A stretch of DNA of 21,036 nucleotides, taken from the NCBI GenBank assembly GCA_003222855.1, contig QHXH01000208.1, positions 1-21,036 on the forward strand, given 5' to 3'. The position numbers were made by a program, and so were the translations under genes. Under the pieces are notes generated by a model. The model saw nothing but the letters and a program-made list of their open reading frames with translations, ran no database searches and was not told where the DNA came from. Below, piece after piece: positions 1 through 6,401 of this stretch. The DNA comes from Acidobacteriota bacterium. GTDB taxonomy: Bacteria > Acidobacteriota > Blastocatellia > Pyrinomonadales > Pyrinomonadaceae. Each line of letters begins with the position of its first letter. The stretch's first letter is position 1.

Positions 1-529
1 TGAAAATTACTTTGCCTTCCTTGTCGTAAAGAAAAGTTGCCGGCAGTTCGCCGTCCCACTTTTCATCTACGGCTTTAATGGCTGGTTCCGGATCGTTGAC
101 GTTCAGCAAGACGACCGCCATCGTCGCTTTCATCTCGTTCAAAAACTTTGGCACGGCGCTCTTAATATCCGAGATGTCATCCAGGCTAACGGCCACAAAG
201 TTCAGGCCCTTCGATCGATAATCCGAATCAACCCTGACGAGATCGGGAAACTCTTCGCGGCACGGATCGCACCACGTGGCCCAAAAATTTATCAACAGCG
301 GCCGGGTGTCTTTCGGATCGCGCTGAATAAGTTTCTTCAGGCCGTCGAGATTGATCTCGTGGACGTCCGTAGCGTAATCCTTCCGATTAATCCCATCCAC
401 AACCAGAGGTCCAGGTTGGCTGCCATTGCTTGCGGTGCCTGCCTTCGGTTGTTGAGGAAGCACCGCCACGGACGCCAATAAGACCGCGATCGTTACGCTG
501 GCAAACAGAAGTGAAATAGGCAGACGCAT
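1..529 (-). CDS. TlpA-like thioredoxin-family protein (3' end beyond window)
   Basis: Read on the minus strand from ATG at 529, the frame stays open for 176 codons to the window edge, so the C-terminus is missing. Residues 1-25 form a hydrophobic signal or anchor, followed by a Pro/Gly/Ser-rich linker. The thioredoxin fold begins near residue 60 and carries the redox motif WCDPC (Cys87, Cys90) in the context NFWATWCDPCREEFP, which is typical of TlpA/ResA-type extracytoplasmic thiol-disulfide reductases. A later LPATFLYDKEGK stretch holds the cis-Pro loop usual for this fold. Family knowledge: such proteins reduce disulfides of exported proteins or apocytochromes. It is the last visible gene of a leftward run with a redoxin and a VKOR homologue, so a shared role in envelope thiol chemistry is inferred. 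Its exact substrate cannot be told. Confidence 0.85.
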   Translation of the reverse strand, partial: MRLPISLLFASVTIAVLLASVAVLPQQPKAGTASNGSQPGPLVVDGINRKDYATDVHEINLDGLKKLIQRDPKDTRPLLINFWATWCDPCREEFPDLVRVDSDYRSKGLNFVAVSLDDISDIKSAVPKFLNEMKATMAVVLLNVNDPEPAIKAVDEKWDGELPATFLYDKEGKVIF

Positions 530-540
530 TTTCGTGTGGC

Positions 541-588
541 GCAAGTTGTTAACTTGCTCGAATCGAAAACGCAAGCTAACAGCTTGCG
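541..588. repeat. Pair of short perfect hairpins between the two redox genes
   Basis: Two adjacent palindromes lie in the 66-base gap: GCAAGTT-gtt-AACTTGC (541-557) and CGCAAGCT-aac-AGCTTGCG (570-588). They resemble each other (GCAAG...CTTGC) and have no T-tract, so they look like a repetitive palindromic element rather than a classical terminator. They could still modulate read-through or mRNA stability between the redoxin and TlpA-like genes. Confidence 0.6.
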
Positions 589-595
589 TTACCAT

Positions 596-1213
596 CTACT
601 CCGAAACTCGCTTAATCGAGCAGCCAAAGGCCACGGAAGTTGTCTTTTGAATCGGCTTCCCGGCCAGCAGCGCATCAAGCGCATCGCGCAAATCGTTCGA
701 GGTGATTGCTTCGATCTTTTGCGAGTTGTCGATGCGTCCGTGATAGACAAGCTTGCCACTCGCGTTGATCACGTATGCTTCAGGCGTGTGGTTGGCTCCG
801 AATCGATCCGCGATCTTGTTCCCGTCATCTTTTAGAATCGCGAACGTCAGGTGCTTCTCAGCCGCATGCGTTTTAACTTCGGACGCCGGTTCAGTCGAGT
901 TCGAATTGATGCCAATCACATTGATGCCTTTGGCCTGATAATCCTGGGCCAGTTTCTCCATCCGATCGTTGTAGCCGTTGGACACCGGACAACGGGTTGC
1001 GATGAAGATAATGACCGCGCCATTCTTGCCCTTCAGTGAATTCAGGGTGTGCTGCGCGCCATCAGCGTCAGGCAGTTTGAAATCATCGATCATCGCGCCA
1101 ATCGCGGGCGGCGCGGGCAAATCGCCGCCATTGCGTCCACTGCCGACGACGGCAGCCAGGGTTACGATCAAAAGCGATGCCACAAAAAGGGAAATCGCGT
1201 ACTGCTTCTTCAT
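596..1213 (-). CDS. Membrane-anchored redoxin (AhpC/TSA-like thioredoxin-fold protein)
   Basis: A 205-residue protein. An N-terminal hydrophobic segment (about residues 5-24) is a signal anchor or signal peptide, so the domain probably sits outside the cytoplasmic membrane. The fold runs from about residue 40 (DDFKLPDADG) to 185. The strand VIIFIATRCPVSNGY carries a single active-site cysteine, Cys75, in the T-x-C-P form of peroxiredoxin-like redoxins rather than CxxC. HTPEAYVI around 142-149 is the cis-Pro loop, and a second cysteine, Cys198 (FGCSIK), near the C-terminus is a plausible resolving partner. The start is supported by AAGGAG about 9 bases upstream of the ATG. It lies downstream of the VKOR gene and upstream of the TlpA-like gene on the same strand. 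Peroxidase versus thiol-transfer activity cannot be decided from sequence. Confidence 0.85.
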   Translation of the reverse strand: MKKQYAISLFVASLLIVTLAAVVGSGRNGGDLPAPPAIGAMIDDFKLPDADGAQHTLNSLKGKNGAVIIFIATRCPVSNGYNDRMEKLAQDYQAKGINVIGINSNSTEPASEVKTHAAEKHLTFAILKDDGNKIADRFGANHTPEAYVINASGKLVYHGRIDNSQKIEAITSNDLRDALDALLAGKPIQKTTSVAFGCSIKRVSE

Positions 1214-1240
1214 GTCTCTGAACTCCTTTTCAAAAATGGG

Positions 1241-1256
1241 TGGCGTTTGAACGCCA
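1241..1256 (-). other. Short hairpin upstream of the redoxin gene (possible attenuator)
   Basis: A perfect 7-bp stem TGGCGTT / AACGCCA with a 2-base loop. On the minus strand it is followed four bases later by TTTTT and then by the ribosome site of the redoxin gene. It lies in the 95-base gap between VKOR and redoxin, so it could reduce transcription or separate the two cistrons. The T-run is offset from the stem, so I do not call it a terminator. Confidence 0.35.
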
Positions 1257-1308
1257 AGATTAGCAGCGAAAAGTTAGAAGTGGCAAGTGCGAGATGGCTT
1301 CAGCGATA

Positions 1309-1764
1309 TCAAGACGCCGCGGCGCGCCGCTGGGCGAACCTCGCTGCAAACACGATTATTGTTAACAAGATAGTTACTCCCGCGGAAAGCAAACAATACT
1401 GACAAAAGTGATGAATGACGAATGCTTGCAGGTACAGCAGCCAAAGACTTGTCAAAAACATTATGCCGACAAGGATCGCCAGCGCGGGTCTCGCGAATCC
1501 GTAATCAAACAGCGCCAGGATCGCTAAACTGAAAACGAGAAAGTATGCGAAGGCTCCGAGTGAAGCTAAGGGAACGCCGCCGACGTGAGCATACTTGCTG
1601 CCGAGAACTTCCGCGCACCCGGAGATAATCGTGCAGCGCAAATTCTGCCCGGTTAAATCCTGAATTGTGAGATAGATCGCGTCACCTAGCCCAACCAACG
1701 AGAGCAACGCCGCCGCCAGGTAAGGCCAGGAAGTATTCTTTGAAGCAGGAATGGAATCGGGCAT
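1309..1764 (-). CDS. Vitamin K epoxide reductase (VKOR) family membrane oxidoreductase
   Basis: A 151-residue integral membrane protein with about four hydrophobic helices (roughly 13-33, 66-86, 93-118, 123-143). It shows the VKOR signature: a loop cysteine pair Cys44/Cys50 (LRCTIISGC), the conserved VPLASLGAF segment, and the active-site CxxC Cys121-Cys124 (HHFCQYCLLSAG) at the membrane face. Bacterial VKORs act like DsbB: they reoxidise a periplasmic DsbA-like thioredoxin and pass electrons to quinone. Many bacterial VKORs carry a fused thioredoxin domain. This one does not, and separate thioredoxin-fold genes lie immediately downstream, so a partner role is inferred. The upstream regulator fragment ends 40 bases away on the same strand, suggesting co-transcription. 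No clear Shine-Dalgarno site precedes the ATG. Confidence 0.9.
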   Translation of the reverse strand: MPDSIPASKNTSWPYLAAALLSLVGLGDAIYLTIQDLTGQNLRCTIISGCAEVLGSKYAHVGGVPLASLGAFAYFLVFSLAILALFDYGFARPALAILVGIMFLTSLWLLYLQAFVIHHFCQYCLLSAGVTILLTIIVFAARFAQRRAAAS

Positions 1765-1804
1765 TACGTCGTCAGGAGAGATTCGTCAGGCAGTCAATGA
1801 CACT

Positions 1805-2235
1805 CTACAAGAGAACTATGGAATCGTCCTTTCGTCGCGGCGCAGGCTCGGGTCGCGATTCTATTACTTCAAGCTCATCGATAAATTGCACGCCCGGTCT
1901 CTGCTCAGGACAAAAATCGCAATAGTATCCGGCGCTGTCTTTTCGATCCTGACAATCGTTGCATTCAAGGGCTTGCCCGGTTTTCATCAGCGCCTCAAGC
2001 AACGGGACCAACCGCCGGCCACGTTCGGTTAATTCATACTCGACACGACGCGGCAATCCGCCGTAGTTGTTCCGCAGAACCAGATTATCCTGCTCCATCT
2101 CACGCAACCGCCCCATTAGTGTGCGGCTGCTGATGGGATGCAGATCCTCCAGCAGCTCTGTGGTTCGCTTTGGCCCTGCACAGAGATCGCGCACGCGCCT
2201 GCTATCGGGCAGCCATCAATCTTGCGTCTTCGCAA
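1805..2235 (-). pseudogene. HxlR-type winged-helix regulator, probably damaged near its N-terminus
   Basis: From GTG at 2194 the frame encodes 129 residues starting VRDLCAGPKRTTELL, then the HxlR winged-helix core (ISSRTLMGRLREMEQDNLV, then RRVEYELTERGRRL). HxlR proteins normally carry some 20-30 residues before this point (a CPV/I motif and a GGKW-like helix). In-frame sequence upstream of the GTG hits a stop at 2216-2218. In a neighbouring frame, a TTG at 2235 preceded by GAGG (2249-2246) encodes RRRKIDGCPIA, which looks like the missing N-terminus. I infer a deletion plus frame change, although a shortened protein from the GTG is possible. The C-terminus adds Cys78, Cys81, Cys92 and Cys95 (CNDC...YCDFC), a zinc-ribbon-like cluster. 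Its position ahead of VKOR and redoxins suggests it once controlled, or still controls, the redox cluster. Confidence 0.6.
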
Positions 2236-2351
2236 AAGTCCGAAACCTCGTATTTAATTCTGCTGCACAAAAATACGCGCACTTGTCGATTCCTGACAAC
2301 CTTCTTTTTCTTTTTGGATTTACTGACCGGCGGGAAAGCGATTTGACGTTC

Positions 2352-2461
2352 CCCATAAATACAAGCAACCCGAAGGGTGGGACTTCGGGTTGCTGCCTGG
2401 TGAGCTCGCAGGAACTTCTGCTGGTATAGGACGCTGCTCGCTGCACCTTGTCGGCGTGGGG
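2352..2461 (-). ncRNA. Candidate structured RNA or leader, family not recognised
   Basis: This gene-free stretch folds strongly on paper. There is a perfect 12-bp stem AGCAACCCGAAG / CTTCGGGTTGCT (2364-2375 with 2383-2394) with a 7-base loop. Next to it is an arm in which GGTG/CACC and GCAG/CTGC pair (about 2398-2450). A possible closing helix CCCCA (2352-2356) / TGGGG (2457-2461) encloses both. On the minus strand the 12-bp hairpin comes last and is followed by TTGTATTTAT, and the damaged HxlR gene starts about 115 bases further on. It could therefore be a leader or a small RNA ending in a weak terminator. I compared it by eye with cyclic-di-GMP, cobalamin, SRP and 6S RNA signatures and found no convincing match. 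The strand is an inference. Confidence 0.35.
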
Positions 2462-2691
2462 ATAAGATTTTAAACGTGGCGCTGAGGTTAAGGCGCCGGT
2501 CACTCGTTTGTTTGCCCCCTGGCTCGAAACTCTTTTTGTGTTCCCCGTGTTGCCCTAGTGCGAATCCTGTGCCGCGCTTCGCGAATTCAGAGTTGGAGTG
2601 AAATTGGCGAAGGGCCCTTAGGTTTTCAGTACATGCACTTTGCGGATTGCCATCCTACTGCAAACGACTGCTGGCTTTTTTATATCAGAAG

Positions 2692-2722
2692 TGATAGTAA
2701 GGCTATCATTAGCGATAGCTAA
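2692..2722. promoter_or_regulatory. Operator-like GATAG palindrome cluster
   Basis: Two adjoining palindromes, TGATAG-taagg-CTATCA (2692-2708) and TTAGC-gata-GCTAA (2709-2722), contain three copies of the core GATAG in both orientations. They end about 60 bases before the start of the FHA sigma-54 activator, so an operator or activator site for that gene is plausible. No convincing -24/-12 or -35/-10 promoter could be placed. The rest of 2462-2784 shows no gene and no other clear signal. Confidence 0.4.
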
Positions 2723-2784
2723 ACTTGCTTTCGGTCGTACGTTACAGTTGTTCGCGGTAATGCTGGCTTAATGTCTTCGGCGCT

Positions 2785-4689
2785 ATGAATCCAAGGATAG
2801 TCGCAGTCAACGGTTCACGAAAGGGGGCAACGTTTTCTCTTACGAGCGAAGAGATCACGATTGGTCGCGAGTCGGCCAGCACCGTCTGCTTGAATCATGC
2901 ATCTGTTTCGCGCCGCCATTGCTTAATCCGGCGCGAGCACGACGATTTCAAGATATTCGATCTCGATAGTTACAACGGAACCTTTGTTAACGGCATTCCG
3001 GTAAAAGAGCAAATACTCGCCCACGCCGACCAGGTGCGAATTGGAAGCATCGAACTTCTTTTCTTAACTGAGGACGGCGAGCAAACAACGTCGGGACATC
3101 AGGTGCGGTGGGACGATTCCAATCCGCTCACGCAATCGGCTAAACAGCTGCTGCCTGAAACTCTGCTGCACCAGACTGAGCAGATCCTCGTCACAAATCC
3201 TGCGCACGAACGGATGGCGCGCGACTTAGGGGTCGTATTGAGAATCGCTACGCGTATCAATCAGTTGCGTCATACGCAGGAATTGGTTCGGGAAATACTC
3301 GACTCGATTTTTGAGATCATTCCAGTGGATCGCGGTGCAATTCTGTTGGGCCGCGGCGAGAAGGATTTCTCGTCGGTTTATGGCAAACATCGCGATCAGC
3401 AAAGTTATCCCGTCGGCGTGAGTCGCACAGTAGTCGAACGTGTCATGCGCGAACGGGTGGCCATTCTCACCAACGATATACAAACGAGCGAAAGCTTGAA
3501 AACGGCCGAAAGTTTGGTGGCTGCGCAAATCAGCTCGCTGATGTGCGTGCCGCTAATCGTCCTCGAAAAACTTCTCGGGGCAATCTATCTGGACACCAGC
3601 GATCCGATCGTTCGTTTCGATGAAGCGCACCTGCGATTGCTCGCCGGCATCGCCGGAATGGCGGCAGTGTCACTGGAGAACGCGCGGCAGATCGAATGGC
3701 TGGAAGAGGAAAACAGCCGGCTCAGATCAACACTCGCTATCGAACACAACATGATCGGCGAAAGCCCGGCCGCGCAGGAAGTCTATCGCTTCATTCAGCG
3801 AGTCGCGCCCGCGAAATCCGCCGTCCTGATTTGTGGCGAGAGCGGCACCGGAAAGGAATTGGCGGCGCACGCTATCCATGCCAACAGTCCGCGCGCGGCC
3901 CAGCCCTTTGTCCCGATCAATTGCGCTGCCCTGACCGAAACTCTGCTCGAGAGTGAATTGTTCGGACACGAGAAGGGTGCGTTCACGGGCGCCATTGGCC
4001 GCAAACAGGGCAAGCTCGAAGTGGCGCACGGCGGCACCGTATTTCTTGATGAAATCGGCGAGATGACCCTGGCGATGCAGTCACGTCTGCTTCGGTTTCT
4101 CCAGGATCACAAGATCGAAAGGGTCGGCGGTACGCGTTCGATTGAACTCGACGTCCGCGTGATCGCGGCGACGAATCGAAATCTCGAAGCAGCGATGACG
4201 ACGGGAACGTTTCGAGAAGACCTTTATCACCGCTTAAACGTGGTGAAGCTGACCATGCCTCCCCTGCGCGATCGCCGGGACGATGTTCCCTTGCTCGCAA
4301 GTTACTTCACGATGAAATACGCGAATGAGTGCAAGCGCTCTGTTACCGGCATCACGCCCGAAGCGCGCGCGTTGCTGCAAACCTATGACTGGCCGGGAAA
4401 CATTCGCGAACTTGAGAATGCAATTGAGCGCGCGGCGGTGCTGGGTTCAGCCGAAACGATCGGGATCGAAGATTTGCCGCGGCGAGTGCTGGACCTGGCG
4501 GACGGCGGCAGCCACCTTCCGGTGGATTACAATACGGCCGTTAAAGACGCAAAGCGGCAGATAATTATGAACGCCTTGGTGCAATCACAGGGGAATTACA
4601 CTGAAGCAGCGAAGGCGCTCGGCATTCATCCAAATAATCTTCATCGAATAATTCGGACGCTGGATCTGAAAGCTGCGGCGGCAAAGTAG
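2785..4689 (+). CDS. FHA-GAF-AAA+-Fis sigma-54-dependent transcriptional activator
   Basis: A 634-residue bacterial enhancer-binding protein. Residues 1-95 form an FHA domain (TIGRE at 25-29, SRRH at 42-45, YNGTFVNG at 63-70), which binds phosphothreonine peptides. A GAF domain spans about 150-300. A short helix leads into the AAA+ domain with Walker A GESGTGKE (351-358), the sigma-54-contacting loop GAFTGA (398-403), Walker B TVFLDE (418-423) and the WPGNIRELENA sensor region near 536-546. A Fis-type helix-turn-helix (GNYTEAAKALGIHPNNLHRII) ends the protein. All motifs needed for ATP-driven opening of sigma-54 holoenzyme complexes are intact. It has no receiver domain, so input probably comes from a Ser/Thr kinase through FHA and a ligand through GAF. 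It converges on the response-regulator gene; its targets are unknown. No good Shine-Dalgarno site is visible. Confidence 0.95.
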   Translation: MNPRIVAVNGSRKGATFSLTSEEITIGRESASTVCLNHASVSRRHCLIRREHDDFKIFDLDSYNGTFVNGIPVKEQILAHADQVRIGSIELLFLTEDGEQTTSGHQVRWDDSNPLTQSAKQLLPETLLHQTEQILVTNPAHERMARDLGVVLRIATRINQLRHTQELVREILDSIFEIIPVDRGAILLGRGEKDFSSVYGKHRDQQSYPVGVSRTVVERVMRERVAILTNDIQTSESLKTAESLVAAQISSLMCVPLIVLEKLLGAIYLDTSDPIVRFDEAHLRLLAGIAGMAAVSLENARQIEWLEEENSRLRSTLAIEHNMIGESPAAQEVYRFIQRVAPAKSAVLICGESGTGKELAAHAIHANSPRAAQPFVPINCAALTETLLESELFGHEKGAFTGAIGRKQGKLEVAHGGTVFLDEIGEMTLAMQSRLLRFLQDHKIERVGGTRSIELDVRVIAATNRNLEAAMTTGTFREDLYHRLNVVKLTMPPLRDRRDDVPLLASYFTMKYANECKRSVTGITPEARALLQTYDWPGNIRELENAIERAAVLGSAETIGIEDLPRRVLDLADGGSHLPVDYNTAVKDAKRQIIMNALVQSQGNYTEAAKALGIHPNNLHRIIRTLDLKAAAAK

Positions 4690-4712
4690 TGTCGTCGTTT
4701 GCCAACGGTGTC

Positions 4713-4773
4713 AGAGTACCGACCTTAGCCGCCCTCATTACACGACCAAACGCCCAACTGAAGTTGGTACTCT
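4713..4773. repeat. Palindromic repeat between convergent activator genes
   Basis: The 124-base gap between the two convergent activator genes contains AGAGTACC (4713-4720) and its exact complement GGTACTCT (4766-4773). The right side also holds the perfect hairpin CCAACT-ga-AGTTGG (4754-4767). The alternatives overlap. It has no T-tract on either side, so it looks like a repetitive extragenic palindrome that may also serve as a bidirectional transcription brake. Confidence 0.55.
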
Positions 4774-4813
4774 AGCGCCTCTGGAAATAAAAGCACTGCA
4801 AACCGCCGCTCGC

Positions 4814-6223
4814 TCACGCACGAAGATTTATGTTGTAGGTCTTAATCTTTGAATTGAGCGTGGTGGGATTCATGCCCAGCAATCGCGCCGCCCGTGATTG
4901 ATGGCCTCCGGTTTGGTCCAACGCGCGCCTGATCAGATCGATTTCAAAACGGCGTACTTCATCGTAAAAATTAATGCCGCGCCCGACATCGATTGCTGAG
5001 GCGGCGCCTGATCCTTCGCGCACGACCGCGCGCGCGGCTTGCGGGTCGGCAATCTCCGGACGCAAACATTCACGCGAGATTTCATCGCCCGGGGCAATCA
5101 CCACTGCCCGTTCAATCGCATTTTCCAGCTCGCGCACGTTGCCAGGCCATGAATAATTTTCCAAAAGCGACAGCACGTCCGGCGCGATCTGCTCAGAAAC
5201 CTGACGGCTATTCTCAGCGTTGTATTTGCGGATGAAGTGCTGCGCTAAAGGAAGCACGTCCTGCCGCCGATCGCGCAGCGGCGGCAATTCAATTGGCACC
5301 ACCGAGAGCCGGTAGTAGAGATCCTCGCGAAACATCCCCTGCCGCACCGCTTCCTTTAAATCGATATTGGTGGCCGCGATGATGCGAACGTCGACGCGAC
5401 GCGGGCTGGTGTCCCCCAGCGGCGTGAACTCGCGCTCCTGAATAACGCGCAACAGACGCACCTGCGTCTCGGGGGGAATGTCGCCGATCTCGTCGAGAAA
5501 GATCGATCCGCCGTCAGCAACTTCAAACAAACCTTTCTTGGCCGCGATCGCGCCCGTGAACGCTCCCCGCGTGTGGCCGAATAATTCGGATTCAAGTAAT
5601 TCAGTCGGAATGTTTGAGCTGTTGACCGTGACGAACGGCTTGGTCGCGCGCGGACTTGCTTCGTGAATCGCTTTCGCGATCAATTCTTTTCCAGTTCCAC
5701 TTTCGCCCGTGATCAGGATCGTGGAGCGCGCGGCCGCCACTTGCTCAACCACCCGAAACACTTCCTGCATGATGTCAGAGCGTCCGACGATCGCCCCGCG
5801 ATCGACTTCGCGGCTCATCGCCTGTCGCAAAGATCGACGCTCTTCTTCTTTGCGCCGTCGCTTAACGCCGGCAGCCACGGTGGCGCTGATGTGCTCGTTT
5901 TGAAAAGGCTTGCGGATGCAACCGAACGCGCCTTTTTCCCAGGCGGCGATTGCAGTATCGAAAGTAGCATAGGCGGTAATCATCACGACTACCGCCTCAG
6001 GATCGAGCTTCAAAAATTCTTCGAGCGCGCGTAATCCGCCAATGCCCGGCATCGACACGTCCAACAGCACTGCGTCGTATGAACGCTTGGTGTACGCGTC
6101 AAGGCCTTCTTCACCCGTCTTGGCGAGGTCGACACGATAACCCTCAGAAGAGAGCAACGTCTCGAGCACATCGCGCATTATTTCTTCGTCGTCAACGACG
6201 AGTACTGATCCTTTTCTGGCCAT
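4814..6223 (-). CDS. NtrC-family response regulator (REC-AAA+-Fis)
   Basis: A 469-residue activator. The receiver domain (1-120) has the acidic pair DDE at 11-13, the phospho-acceptor Asp55 (LLDVSMPG), Thr83 and Lys105 (RKPF). The AAA+ domain has Walker A GESGTGKE (173-180), GAFTGA (220-225), Walker B IFLDE (241-245) and WPGNVRELENA (359-369). The C-terminus is a Fis-type helix-turn-helix (GGHQSRAARLLGMNPTTLNSKI, 439-460). All key residues are present, so it should be phosphorylated and then activate sigma-54 promoters. It lies 178 bases downstream of the large histidine kinase on the same strand, its likely partner; a palindromic element fills much of the gap. Target genes are not evident here: I found no clear TGGCAC-N5-TTGC site in the gaps I inspected. 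Confidence 0.95.
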   Translation of the reverse strand: MARKGSVLVVDDEEIMRDVLETLLSSEGYRVDLAKTGEEGLDAYTKRSYDAVLLDVSMPGIGGLRALEEFLKLDPEAVVVMITAYATFDTAIAAWEKGAFGCIRKPFQNEHISATVAAGVKRRRKEEERRSLRQAMSREVDRGAIVGRSDIMQEVFRVVEQVAAARSTILITGESGTGKELIAKAIHEASPRATKPFVTVNSSNIPTELLESELFGHTRGAFTGAIAAKKGLFEVADGGSIFLDEIGDIPPETQVRLLRVIQEREFTPLGDTSPRRVDVRIIAATNIDLKEAVRQGMFREDLYYRLSVVPIELPPLRDRRQDVLPLAQHFIRKYNAENSRQVSEQIAPDVLSLLENYSWPGNVRELENAIERAVVIAPGDEISRECLRPEIADPQAARAVVREGSGAASAIDVGRGINFYDEVRRFEIDLIRRALDQTGGHQSRAARLLGMNPTTLNSKIKTYNINLRA

Positions 6224-6240
6224 AACGGAGCGATAAGATT

Positions 6241-6329
6241 CCCTCTCCGTCCGGGAGAGGGTTAGAGTGAGGGGTTTGCTCTGCGACTAACTTATTCCCT
6301 CACCCGTAGCCCTCTCCCAGAGGGAGAGG
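6241..6329. repeat. MITE-like nested palindrome between kinase and regulator genes
   Basis: About 90 bases with two hairpins, CCCTCTCC-gtccg-GGAGAGGG (6241-6261) and CCCTCTCCC-aga-GGGAGAGG (6310-6329). They are mirror copies of each other, flanking GTGAGGGG and its complement-like CCCTCACCC. The whole element is therefore an imperfect long inverted repeat. It encodes no protein. Similar CCCTCTCCC...GGGAGAGG palindromes are widespread in bacterial genomes. It sits inside a presumed operon, so it may tune expression of the regulator relative to the kinase. Confidence 0.7.
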
Positions 6330-6401
6330 AGACATAGAAGCGAAAGCGGGAATTATCACCGAAACAACCAATAAAAAGCCAATTCAGAAAAATGCAACCG
6401 A

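Noticed and set aside
2364..2394. Cyclic-di-GMP or cobalamin riboswitch
   Set aside because: GGGTGGGAC and CCCGAAGTC fragments are suggestive, but the other conserved blocks of either riboswitch are missing.
2364..2394. Strong rho-independent terminator
   Set aside because: The stem is excellent, but the following bases are only TTGTATTTAT on one strand and GCCTGG on the other.
2216..2503. 95-codon minus-strand frame and overlapping plus-strand frame in the gene-free stretch
   Set aside because: The Ser/Arg-rich composition, the structured RNA-like stems through the middle and the absence of a ribosome site argue against coding.
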